Shown: one piece after another, positions 1 to 12,164 of the stretch
How the letters are laid out: each line of letters opens with the position of its first letter
Numbering within the stretch: position 1 is the stretch's first letter
Assembly: GCA_030674185.1 (NCBI GenBank)
Contig: JAPXFY010000022.1
Coordinates: forward strand, 36,517,540 to 36,581,539
Origin: Monoplex corrugatus
Taxonomy: Eukaryota > Mollusca > Gastropoda > Littorinimorpha > Ranellidae
Length of the DNA: 64,000 nucleotides
Direction of reading: 5' to 3'
Translations under genes and position numbers: made by a program
The notes under the pieces: model-generated
Seen by the model: the letters and a program-made list of their open reading frames with translations, nothing else
Databases searched by the model: none
Told to the model about the DNA's origin: nothing

Positions 1-400
1 GATCACAAGAACTGAAATTCCTTATGGACTACAGGCAAACAAACATTTTTGTCAACTGCAGGATTGGAGAATCTGTTGTGTGCAGCAAACATTTTCAAAC
101 ATTTTGTCAATTTATCACAATAAGTGAGAATCCGACATTTGCTCTGCTGTATTGTAAGAAACAAACATTTGTGGCTATACTGATATAAACAGCTGAAATT
201 CCTAAAGAAATATATGCTTGCAGAGGATCCATGATGTGAGTATTGAAGAGTAACAGCGAATGATTTAATTTGTGTCAGAATTTCATGATTATTTTTCTTA
301 AAGTTATCCTTGAAGTAAGTCCTTAAATTAAAAAAAAAAGTGCTTCAAAAGTCCTTAAAAAGTCCTTAAATTTGTTGTCTGGAAATCTGTATGAACTCTG
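1..400. other. AT-rich non-coding stretch
   Basis: No supportable gene. The only structure is a short cluster of the word AGTCCTTAAA repeated between about 313 and 372, interrupted by an A tract. This looks like simple-sequence decay. Confidence 0.6.
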
Positions 401-623
401 CATATAGCCACAAATGAATATTTAGCAACATTCATATAGCCACTAATGAATATTTAGCAACATACATATAGCCACAAATGAATATTTAGCAACATTCATA
501 TAGCTACAAATGAATATTTAGCAACATTCATATAGCTACAAATGAATTTTAGCAACATACATATAGCCACAAATGAATATTTAGCAACATTCATATAACC
601 ACAAATGAATATTTAGCAACATT
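401..623. repeat. 32-bp minisatellite, 7 copies
   Basis: Seven head-to-tail units of 31-32 bp, each beginning CATATAGCCACAAATGAATA and ending TTAGCAACAT. Units differ by one to three substitutions, and one unit lacks a base. No known function is apparent. Confidence 0.92.
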
Positions 624-1012
624 CATATCTTTACCTTGTTACAGCTGTAATATTTGGGGAGGAGGGGCAGAAAGAAGTATGGCGCATGATCTATGGAAAT
701 CAATAAACTATGAAGAATTTGCATTCATGTGCAATAAATGCTGTGCCAAAATAAGTGGTGCTAGTGCTATGCATTCCAAAGCAATGAAGCAGTACAATGT
801 ATGATGTTTGCATGAACAGGCTGTTAACATTCCTGAACAAGACCACTGAAACCAGCACTGTGCTTGTCAAGGATATGTTTCATAACATCTTACTACTGAC
901 TGCATGAAACCACTATGATTGTCATAAATGTACAAACATGACAATGGGATGCTTCATCAGGCTTTCATTCTGCAAATATATGCAGCCTGAGAAACTGCAC
1001 CTTTACTTGTTA
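624..1012. other. Non-coding spacer
   Basis: AT-rich, with no long frame, no recognisable repeat and no RNA gene seen. Confidence 0.55.
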
Positions 1013-1783
1013 TTAACTCTTTGAAGACGTAATATAGTTGCCTTGCACAACCACTGTAGACGCGATCAACGGGACCTGCCACAACCCTTGGAGACGCACG
1101 ATTTTGGGGGGTTTTCAAAAAATTCTCAAAAATACAGATTTTACAGCACAAGAACATATTTTATATCAAAATAAAATTCAATTTACGCTCTTTGAGCTGA
1201 AGCTACATACAAGGACAATACATCTATTCTACTTACCTTCCTAGAAGGTGAAATGGGGTAGGGTTTTGGCTCTGGGAAAGAAGTTTTTGATTGACAGTAA
1301 TCCAACACATAAAGTCAGTAAAACACCCATTCTTGACCAGGTAATCCAGAAATCCAGGTAATCACAAGTCCTTGGTATGACCAGAAGATATAAAAGAACA
1401 AACACAGCTTTGTTTTCACACAGGTGAAGCAGCAAAGTGATTATGACGATCCTTTGAAGAAGAAGGCCTAAATGTCGCCATTTTGGTGCAAGGACGGTCA
1501 CTCCGGTTGGTTTGGATAAAGGCAAAAACTGTAACTAATCGGGATAAAATCGATGCAAGGGAAGCAACAAACACTTCAGAAGATACCAAAGAGTGTTCCT
1601 ATATGTGTACTTAGTTCCCCTAGACCAGCGACCGGCTTGCATCTATTTTTAAAAACCGCAGTGGAATATCCGCTATCAAGTTTTTAATGGTTTGGCCAGC
1701 TGCAGCGGAATGTCCGCTGTCACGTCTCTAATGGTATGGCCAGCTGCAGCGGAATATCCGCTGTTACGTCTCCGAAGAGTTAA
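1013..1783. mobile_element. TTAA-flanked non-autonomous piggyBac-type element
   Basis: The stretch is bounded by TTAA at 1013-1016 and at 1780-1783. Just inside, the ends are inverted: the left end reads CTCTTTGAAGACGTAA and the right end, read inward on the minus strand, reads CTCTTCGGAGACGTAA, with two mismatches in 16. TTAA target duplication with short inverted ends is the signature of the piggyBac superfamily. No transposase frame is present, so it would depend on an enzyme encoded elsewhere. Near the right end is a palindrome-bearing 44-bp direct repeat, as often seen beneath piggyBac ends. The call rests on the ends only. Confidence 0.6.
1658..1773. repeat. 44-bp subterminal repeat, 2.6 copies
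   Basis: Three direct copies (the last partial) each contain the palindrome GCGGAATATCCGC or a variant (GTGGAATATCCGC, GCGGAATGTCCGC). They lie just inside the right end of the TTAA-flanked element and could be transposase-binding sites. That role is inference. Confidence 0.75.
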
Positions 1784-4700
1784 TACTGTCCATTTAGTAC
1801 CTAGAAAATTTGTATTTTCACCTGCTGAAAATGACACCAACCCACCGCCAGCAACAACCTTAACTGTGCAATATAAGTTTTGAAACACACGATTTGTTAA
1901 TGCACAACTTGTAAGACATAACAGCCTATATAAAATGGATAAAGCAAGAACAAGACCAAGGTTAAAAACCACAAACATCACTTTAAAATCTGAAAATTAT
2001 GACATTTTAAAATTTCACAAGTTGGAATAAACATGACTTATAACAGTCGCTGTGATATTTCCTCTAAAATTTGCTCAATCTACAGTTCACAGCTTTTGGG
2101 ACACAAAACAAGCAATACAAGTAAAAATCATCATACACATAGACACAGCTTTATGAAGATACATACACTAAAAGCCAGAAATTCAAAACACCGTCTGTGT
2201 ACAACTAAAAACTACACATGTGTTCACATGCTAGTACAACAGAATACATTAGTGGACACATGTCATGAAACTGACCATCCATTCAAAAAGTGTACTAAGA
2301 GAATGTTAGACAAAAACAAAACCAAGCAAGAAAAAATCAACAACTGCAGCACAAATAAAGAAACATGACATACTTGATACATCTTTCTCTCAAACTTTGC
2401 TATGGTTCCGTTTATTCTGTTCTTACTATACAATAGAAGCACTTCCCTTTTCAAAAAAGGACAATTAAAATGAACAAAGCACATTCAGGTCACTTTTAAG
2501 TTTACCGATAGCTACAAGAAAGGAGTACTCCGTTTTTTTTGTTTTCTATGAGCTCTACTTTAAAGTGTCACTTGTTTGTCTACAGTATTAAACAGCTATT
2601 CACTTCTCTTCTTTATCTGAAGCTTATTCCATGTTAGAAACATATTACAGTGTGTCAAGGGGAACAACCGTGAAGTCCGTTTAGGCTAAGTTCCTGAGAA
2701 ATCTGGAGAATTCTGTAACTTGCCACTAGGTAATGTTGATTGCATTTAGCCTAACCAACCAGTCATTCAGTCATTCATCTTCAGCAACCAGTGTTAGCAA
2801 AATGTGTCTCTGTGCTGTCTCTGCTGAGTGAGTATATACACATTGTTTTTGCCTGAATGAGACAAAAGAATAAACAAGGTTTTTTTTTTCCCTAGACATT
2901 TGATCTAATCCAGGAAACTTCGTACAGCTGTGAAGGCAGCATGCATTTGTACTGTGAAGAAAACAATGAACACCATCTCCCTGTTTTTGTTCTCTGTTAT
3001 TTGGGTCAAAGGATGTACACTGTACCTTGCTGTGGCTGGAGGCTGTCTGCTACTATGTGGAGGCTTAGTAAAAAAAGTCACTATCGAGTCTGGAATTGGA
3101 AAACTATAGTGAGTGAAAAATCAAACCATGATGGGTTAATTGATTTTAATAACTTGATGGGGGAATAGTGACCCTAGCTGTAATCTGAGAAAGGTACTTA
3201 TGGCTCACTTGCTCTTGATGGTGCTAAAAGAGTTTCTGTTGTTTTGGTCATACCAGGATCTGCACTTTAAACTTGCATTTCAACTGGGAGAATTGTAAAA
3301 CACACGACACCTCATTTACAACTGACTGAGGCCAGTGAGAAACTTCCAGACTAACCAACTGGAACCAATGGCAAATTCATGGGAAACTTCAGGACCAACT
3401 AACTTAAGTCAAATTTGTTTCGTTTTTACTTGATCAGTGTCAGGAATTGTGGTACCAGCACTCGATGATTTTGCATGTGAAATGTAATGTCTTTCTGATC
3501 CATTATTGAGTTTAAAGAAACTGAGCTTGATGTTGCCCTCCTTTCTAGCATTCAGTAATATGATGTATACAATCTCAGTAACTTTTCTCATCCATGATCA
3601 ACTTTATAGAAACTGAACTTCATGTCAGCTTCTTTTCTACTTTTGCATTACTGATGATCTAGTTAAAATCAAATTTGGGGGGGGGGGGGGTATACTGTTG
3701 TCTCCCTTTGACCACCAGCCCCACACTCCTAAAACCACTGAGGGCCCAATGTAACATGTAATCTGGATTATATATGCTGGGATTATGAAGATGGATGCCA
3801 TGATTAAAAGCAGACAGCCATTAAACCCTGAGTACAACTGATTCCTTGCGTGAATGCTATATCATTGGTGAAATAGAACATTACACCAGAAGGCCATCTA
3901 TCTTAAGTGACATGCCCAGACACACGAAAGACTTTAGATAGTTGGTAGAGACAAAGTCACAGAGAGAGAGAAAATTTATAAAAACAAACTTGCACCTGCC
4001 TGCAGTAGTTGGATTGTTTACATGATGAAAGCCATGCCCTCCTTGAGCCTGGCCTTGTGTATGTCCCCCTCTTGTCATTGTTCTACCTTGCAATGTGACC
4101 TGTGTCAGTCCTACTATCAAAATCACTTTCTCAGTCTGCTTCAAAATCTTCTCAGCAGTAAAGCTACTTCCACTTTCTTTGTAACTGCCTTTATATTCAT
4201 AATTAGCACTGCAACCTGTTGTGCAATCGGTCCATCTTGCTGTCAAAGCTATTAAAAAAAAAAACCTCCATGAAAATCAATACAGACTATCAAGTTTGGC
4301 CAGCCACAGAAGATGCCTGATCGTGCTTCTGGTATCCATAAGCAGGTCAGCTGAGAAAGTAAATTCTGCAGTGTGAGAATATGTGAAACTGAAATAAAGG
4401 TTTGGTGTGAGTATGCTCCTACCTGGTGTGCAGGCAATCACCAGTGGTACAAGATATCTTGTGCCTGGGGAAGAAGCAGTTAAGTAAGCATTTAGTAATA
4501 GCAACAATTTAGAAAGTTAACATTACTACTAATAAATTGTTACTATTTATCTTTGTGTCAATTTCTCTATTTGAAAGAATTAAAACCACTGTGTGCGGGA
4601 AAACTGTGACATCTCCAACCTTATATCCCCAGACAGTCGAGTTGAGCTATAGACGGAGGTCACAAAGAAAGAAAGACAAAAGTGCAACATTTTCACAAAC

Positions 4701-5020
4701 AAGTGCTTTACCAAGCAAGTACATGACACACATAGACACACACATGTATGCTTCACACTCATACATGCACGCGTGTGTGTGCACACACATTAAAGTAGCC
4801 TATATAATGAAAGAATACACATTCAACTTGAAGAAATCACCAACTTTAGATCCATCCACACTTCTTTCATTAAGTGCAGACCACTGCAAAACTAGACAAT
4901 TTGTAGACCACTTTCTGTTGACACAAAACCTCATGCTCTCTTTTCCACTATTTCATTCTAACTGCAAGGTTACCTCCACCAGTTTAACTATACTACATCA
5001 AATTGAAAGTATGATATGGT
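1784..5020. other. Non-coding 3' flank of the PhnD-like gene
   Basis: About 3.2 kb without a supportable gene. It holds a 14-base G tract near 3677-3690 and a short CA-rich patch near 4738-4790. The open frames here have no coding character that I recognise. The 3' untranslated region of the minus-strand gene must begin just below 5021, but I found no canonical AATAAA on the minus strand in the next few hundred bases, so its end is undetermined. Confidence 0.5.
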
Positions 5021-5211
5021 CTAATAATATGCTGGAGTAATGGTCATATTTTTAACCAAGGCCTGAACATCCTCCTCCATTTTATAGTTGTTTTCCTCTG
5101 TCACCCTAGTGTAGCCTCTCACACCCAGAGTCAGGAACTCCCCCGCCCATTTGTGGTTACCTTGCGCCGTTACGTCCAGCAAGGCCTTGGTTATCTTCTC
5201 TTTTAACTCCA
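5021..5211 (-). CDS. PhnD-like gene, exon 5 (C-terminal)
   Basis: The acceptor is TTTGTTTCCTAG. Codes residues 226-288 and the TAG at 5021-5023. It supplies the terminal helices ([19 protein letters not shown]), and the short tail ends NMTITPAYY. The family block LP..LK.KI..ALL is completed across the intron. Confidence 0.88.
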
Positions 5212-5353
5212 CTAGGAAACAAAACAAATGTAATTTTCAAACATGGAAGAAAGGAAGAACAATAAAGACCAAAGACAGATGAAAGAAAAAGTGAGACAGG
5301 ATGTACATGTGTGTGCGTGTGTTGTCTGTGTGTGTGTGTTGTCTGTGTGTGTC

Positions 5354-5434
<81 letters not shown>

Positions 5435-8400
5435 GTGTGTGTGTGTGATGTCCGTGTGTGTGTTGTCTGTGTGTGCATATGCATGTGTGTGTGTGTGTGT
5501 ATGTGTGTGTGTGTGTATGTGTGCGTGCACAGGTGCACGTGGGGATGATACTATACAGACTTGAGACTTACTTATAGACACAAACAAATCACATTCTTTC
5601 AAGACCCTTTGCTTTCTCATCTTCAGAGATGGAACATACCTGCTCAGATTGACTTTTCCTTGTTATTCTATACTATTTTCCTAATTTAAATTGACATCAT
5701 TTTACTTGAATTCAGGCTGTTATTTAACACGCACTGTGCCCTTTGAGAAGATGCCAGGTGAGATTATGACACTCTGTAGACATTCACAATAATTTGTTTT
5801 CATTCACATGTACATATACTACATGCAAAAAATGTCCCACAGCTTTAAGGTCATTGGGGATGGAAGAATCAGAGACTCGTATCAGTGTTTTTAGTGTTGA
5901 TCCCACTTTTCTCCCTTGATGTTTTATATTTAATAACTTTCTAACAGGATAAGGCATCCATTTGCAGCTGAGTAGACTGAAGGCTGCATGCATAACACAG
6001 GCTCACAGCCATGCAGTCAGACAGGAAGATAGGAGCTATGACTATGAGGCCTCATGCATGCAGTATAAAACAACATACACGATATTGAAAAATACATGAA
6101 ACATCCATCACACTTAACAGTTTCAGTTCTACGTAATTATGCACTCTACCCATCTGACAGTTCAGAAGCATTTGAATAATCTGTGTGCATGCACTTTTAT
6201 GTATTCAGGGTGAAACGTCTTAATTTACTTCTTTTCTAAGTTTAATTTATTTTTGTCTGTTATTATTTCCTTTTTTTTAGAGCATTTTTGAAATCCACTG
6301 CAGACTTACTAGGCCTGTCACAGCTTCACCTGAGGCCTGTTAGCCAGAGCGTTTCAGGGTGACCTATGTCAGCCTTCAAAGCTTGTGTAGTGCCTAAGTG
6401 GCATAAAGCCACACCATTCTTTGCTCAGTTATCCCATACTTGATCCACTGTCCATCAGCTTCAAATGGCTTGGTGTCTCAGAAGGATGATGGATAGCAGA
6501 GCCGGCTGCACAATAAGCTATGTGGTATGAGGAATACCCCATGACGGAATGGAACAATTACAACAAAAATGACACAGATTGTAGGTGAGTACTCTGTAAT
6601 CATTAACTAAGGCAGAATCGTTTTCCAGTGTACACTCTGAAGCTAGAAAACAACCCTTTTCCTAGCTCATTGGAAAAAGCAGAAGCTTTTGCTGTCGTGT
6701 TTGCTGAGGCCTGTCATGTAGAAAGGCTTCCTGTCTCTAGTAGAGACTATAACGAATGAGTAGAAAAGAAAGACATATATATTATGCTGGAACAGTAGGA
6801 AAATGCCTAACTATTGGAAACAAACAATAGTGGTTCCTGTACCAAAACCAGGTAAATGTAATACCAATTTGAAAAACTACAGGCCAATTGCATTAACGTA
6901 GCACGAATGTAAATTATTGGAGAAAATAAGTTTAAAGAGATTGATGCACTATTGTGAAAAGAATAAAATAATACCAGTGAATCAGGCAGGATTTCGAAAA
7001 GGCAGGTCACCAGCTGAAATCCTAACACAGCAGAAATCCTAACAAAGCTAACTACTAACATAAAACAACAATTCACAAGACGCCAATGTGTTTTATCTAC
7101 ATTTTTTTTTTATATAACTAAAGTTACACTTGTTTTGGATTTCTTGAAAATAGTTCGCAAACAGACATGGGGTCAAGATTCATCAACATTTGTTCATCTT
7201 TGTAAATCGCTTATTAGATCTAAATTAATCTACGCCCAAGAAATCTTCTTCAATGCAACAAAACACTTACTAAAAAAGACGGCAGAGCATAGATCGTAAA
7301 GGTTTCAAACTTGCGCTGGGTCTTCCAACGCATGCTTCCTGTCTTTGCACATATAATGAAATAAAAATGTTGCCACTTGATGAACAAAGGAAAGTCGCTT
7401 CTACTAAATTTTTAGTAAGAAACACCACTGTAGAAAACATCTCAGAAACAAAAACTAAATTAAGATCAGATACCGATTTTCCAAAAAGAGCTAAAGCAAT
7501 ATCTTCACAAGTCACACTTGCAACATACACATCTGACATCATGAAAGGCTCAGGAATTGATCCAGAAGTAGATACTGTATCTATAAAAACATTCCTTTTT
7601 GCCAGTGCCCAGTTGGGAACTCCAAAGAGCATGATTTGACATACACCACACTAATTTAAAAAAAGAAGATAAGTAAGGTAAAATGTCATATAGAACACTT
7701 TCATTCCAATCACTTGAAAATATATGGATCAATAATTGAAAGAAAAGCAGGCTCAGCATTTTTAATACCTGCACTCAAAATTGAGAAATCTTTTTATATA
7801 GGATTTGATCAATCTGTCTTTACAGCTGAACTCTTTGCAATATTCAATCAATCATCAATCATGTCGAGCTTGCTCGGCTATCCATGACATGTTTCCTCCA
7901 TCCTTCTCTGTCACACATTGCAGTAGGTAGTTCATCATACTGACAGCCTGTATCATTGATCAATTGGTCGATGAAGGTATTCTTTGGACGTCCTGGTCTT
8001 TGCAATATTTATGGCTTTAAACTTTATCATAAGTCTTCCTAGGACAATTTTTTAGATACTTTTTTTGCGTTGATTCAAAATCAGTAATACAGGCTCTTGA
8101 ATTATCAACATTACAAACAAGGTCTGAAATGATTCTGGAAATTAGTCACTTGATTCATAGTTTATCCTTAAGAGGCACTGATATTAGTTTCTGCTGGATA
8201 CCTTTTCATAGTACTTTTCACCTTGGTTCTCCTCCATTGGGCCTCAGCTGCAAGCGGCCAAGTGTGAAAGGCGCAGAGCCGAGAGACAGTGGCTTAAGTC
8301 TAGTCTGACTGTTCATAAGCAAATTTTTCAAACTGCCAACAAAATTGTAAATAGCCTCGTAGATGCCTCTAAATCAGCCTATTACAATGCTAAAATTCTT

Positions 8401-10276
8401 GCCTGTTCCACTTCCAAACAACTGTATAATATAACTAATACTCTTCTTGGCAAAACTGGCTCTTCTCCTCTTCCATCTCACCTGCCACCTTCTGATCTTC
8501 CACAGGCTTTCTCTGACTATTTTTTCAACAAGATTGCTAACCTCAGGCTTTCTCTCGATTCCACGACGAACACTCATGCTACATTTCCTGAACCCCCTTT
8601 CTCTGGAATCTCCCTTACTTTCTTCCAACCCGTTTCTGAGGACTTCGTTAAGAAAATCATCATGAAATCTGGCATTAAAACCTGTGAACTCGACCCATTG
8701 CCAGCTTCTTTTCTCACCCATTGTCTCGATACTCTTCTCCCTCACATCACCAATATCATTAACCATTCCCTCTCAACTGGCTCCTTTCCTTCTTCTTTCA
8801 AGTCAGCAATTGTAAGACCTCTTCTAAAAAAGACGACTCTTGACCCTGAGAATTTGAAAAACTATAGACCTGTGTCAAATCTTCCTTTTCTTTCCAAGGT
8901 CTTAGAGAAAGTTGTTCTTGACCAGCTGTTAAACCACCTTCATTCCAATAACCTTGTCTATTCCCTTCAGTCTGCTTACCGTTCTGGACATAGTACCGAA
9001 ACTGCTCTTCTCAAAATCTGCAACGACTTACTGACTACTCTCGACTCTAACAACGTATCACTTTTGACTCTCTTGGACCTATCTGCTGCCTTTGACACTA
9101 TTGACCACTCTATCCTTCTCTCCCGTCTACATCACTCTTTTGGGCTCCATGATACTGTCTTGAACTGGTTTCATTCTTACATCACCAATCGTCTGCAAGT
9201 AGTTTCTGTCAATGGTCTTTCTTCTAATCCTTCCTGTCTGACTTACGGAGTGCCACAAGGATCTGTTCTGGGCCCCCTACTTTTCATTCTCTACACCTAC
9301 CCTGTCTCCTCTATTGTCCAAGAACACCTGCTTCAGCATCATTCTTTCTCGGATGACAATCAGCTGTATGTCTCTGGGCCTCTCCCTGACCTTCCCATCA
9401 TGATCCAGAAAACCCAATCTTGTGTAGCTGACCTGAAGGATTGGATGACTGAAAATAAACTGAAATTAAATGAAGAGAAATCCGAATTGATCTTGATCAC
9501 CCCACCCAAACTCCAAAATCACCCCTCTCTTCCAACCTCTGTCACACTTGTTGACTCATCTATCCCTCTCTCCCATTTTGCCCGTAACCTTGGTGTAACT
9601 CTTGATCAAACCCTGTCCTTCCACCAGCATGTGAGCAACGTCTGTCGGACTTGTTTTCTTGAACTCCGCCGAATTGCTTCTATCCGTCACCTCCTCTCAG
9701 AAGACACGACAAAGGCTCTTGTCTGTGCATTTGTTCTATCCCGTCTCGATTACTGTAATGCTCTTTTTTCTGGTTCCCCCTCTCATCTCATTAACAAACT
9801 TCAGAAAGTTCAAAATCATGCTGCCCGTCTCATCTTCCGCTCTTCAAAATTTAACCATGTTACGCCATTGCTCTGTTCTCTTCCACTGGCTCCCTGTTCA
9901 GCAAAGAATATCCTACAAGATTGCCTGCCTCTGCTTCAAATCTATTGAGTCTTCCTGTCCTGAGTATCTCACCCATCTGTTACATCTCTACACGCCATCT
10001 CGAGCTTTGCGGTCCTCATCTGATACCCTCTCTATAGTATCCCCATAGTCCGCACTAAAAGGTTTGGGCAGCGTTCTTTTTCCTATCAAGCTCCAACCAT
10101 CTGGAATCAGTTACCTCGCTCTCTTAGATACTCACCCTCTCTGTCCACATTCAAACGCTCCCTCAAAACTCACCTGTTTCCCAAAACTGGTAATCTCTGC
10201 CCCTTCCCCCCATGTAATGTAATGGTGACATTATAGTGTCTTAGTGTCAATGTGTCATTGTATTTGCATGTCATGC

Positions 10277-10308
<32 letters not shown>

Positions 10309-11520
10309 TGTGTGTGTGTGGGTGCTTCTGTGGGCGTGTGTGTGTGTGCTTGTGATTCTGGTTATATGTTTTGCCATTGTAAACGCTTAGGGCATTAATT
10401 TGATTAGGCGTACTAAATGTTCATAATAATAATAATAATAATAATATGGTTGATAGGGCTGCAAATGGGACGGGGGGGAGGGGGGAGGGGGGGGAGGGGC
10501 AAAAAGCTACCAGATTCAAATAATTTTCAGCTTTCTCTCTCGTTGCACTAGTATTACACCTTAGTGGACACTTATGTCTGGAAGCAGTTCCAAGAAAACC
10601 AGAAAAAATATGATAAATGTCACATGTACTTTGAAGTTAGCAAAATACCTAAGCAGTTTTTTGCCAGTAAAAGTATCCAATTCCTTATGTATAGATGGAA
10701 ACTTGATGCATTCAAAACAAAATACACCAGGAATATAGTGTGTCTGTAGGAATGAAGATAACACAGTCATATTCTTTCTTGCATTAGGGTAAAACGATAT
10801 ATTCCTACACTGTCTACAAAGATACTTTCTGACATATTTGCCTCATCATCATTAATATATGATTTTTTTGTTAGCCTGTCTTTAAAATGTTATTTCACTT
10901 GTTCACTGTCATGATTAGTCAATTTTTATTTTTATTTTTATTCATTTATTCCACACATTTATTAATTTTGTTTGTTAGTTGGTTTAAATCATTATTTATG
11001 GTAACATTATTTGTTAGTTTTATCTTCCCCTCCTCGAAACTGTTGTTTTCTGGATCATCTTTTGTCGAGATCAAAATTGACTACTTTCAAATATACTCTT
11101 CACTCCTCCTCTATCCCCTTCCCCCCAACACTTTTGTTGTTGTTGTTTTTTTTCTTTTTTTTGTTAACTAAATTCACTTTACTGAATAGACATTAAATCA
11201 AAGACCACCACCACTCTAAAATATAAAGGCATCCTTACCTGGCAGTCGTGAATTGAAGACAATGGGGTAGACAGGCATGGGGCCAAGGGTGACAACTGAG
11301 TCAAGCTGTTCTGCTTTCTCAGGATGATCCAGTTTAAAGGCCATCAGTGTGTTGGAGTCAATGGCAGCAGCATCAGCCTGACCATTCAGCAGCATCTTGA
11401 TGGAATTATGGTGCGAACCTGAAAAAAAACACCTATCCGAACGTAACCTTTCTTCCAAAACATCTTGTCTTTAAAATCATGGGAAGGGGAAAGTATACCT
11501 GTGAATAAAAACAGAAATCA

Positions 11521-11608
<88 letters not shown>

Positions 11609-11887
11609 TGTGTGTGTGCGTGTGTGTGTGTGCGTGTGTGTGTGTGGTGTGTGTGTGTGTGCCTGTGTGTGGGCGTGCCTGTGTGTGTGCGTGCCTGTGT
11701 GTGTGCGTGCCTGTGTGGTTGCGTGCCTGTGTGCGTGTGTGTGTGCGTGTGTGTGTGTGTGTGTGTGTGCGTGTGTGTGTGCCTGTGTGCATGAGTGGGT
11801 GCGTGTGCGTGTGTGTGTGTATGCGTTTCTATGTGCCTGTGTGTGTGTCTATGTGTGTCTGAGGTCTGTGTGTACTTGAGAGAGTGA

Positions 11888-11952
<65 letters not shown>

Positions 11953-12038
11953 TGTGTGTGTGTGTGTATGCGTTTCTATGTGCCTGTGTGTGTGTCTATG
12001 TGTGTCTGAGGTCTGTGTGTATTTGAGAGAGTGAGAGT

Positions 12039-12091
<53 letters not shown>

Positions 12092-12092
12092 A

Positions 12093-12164
<72 letters not shown>

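Larger units (their letters stand above)
6640..11213 (+). mobile_element. RNase H-bearing LINE (I/Jockey-like), nested and decayed
   Basis: A plus-strand LINE lying antisense in intron 4 of the PhnD-like gene. Pieces in order: a pre-RT segment ([13 protein letters not shown], near 6675), an RT segment with PKPGKC and NYRPIALT (about 6840-6895), a linker frame (7367-7639) and an RNase H domain beginning FTAELFAIF (about 7815-8219, resuming about 10446-10560). The 3' untranslated end closes near 11213 with AATCAAAGACCACCACC. Many stops and shifts make it non-functional. A second copy at 20928-22075 on the other strand lacks the two insertions found here, which proves the nesting. Clade assignment is from motif memory. 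Confidence 0.8.

Noticed and set aside
401..623. CRISPR array
   Set aside because: Units are directly tandem without unique spacers, and the window is eukaryotic.
4537..5040. Plus-strand 167-codon frame overlapping exon 5
   Set aside because: It lies antisense to a well-supported coding exon, has low-complexity His/Thr sequence from a CA patch and no recognised domain.
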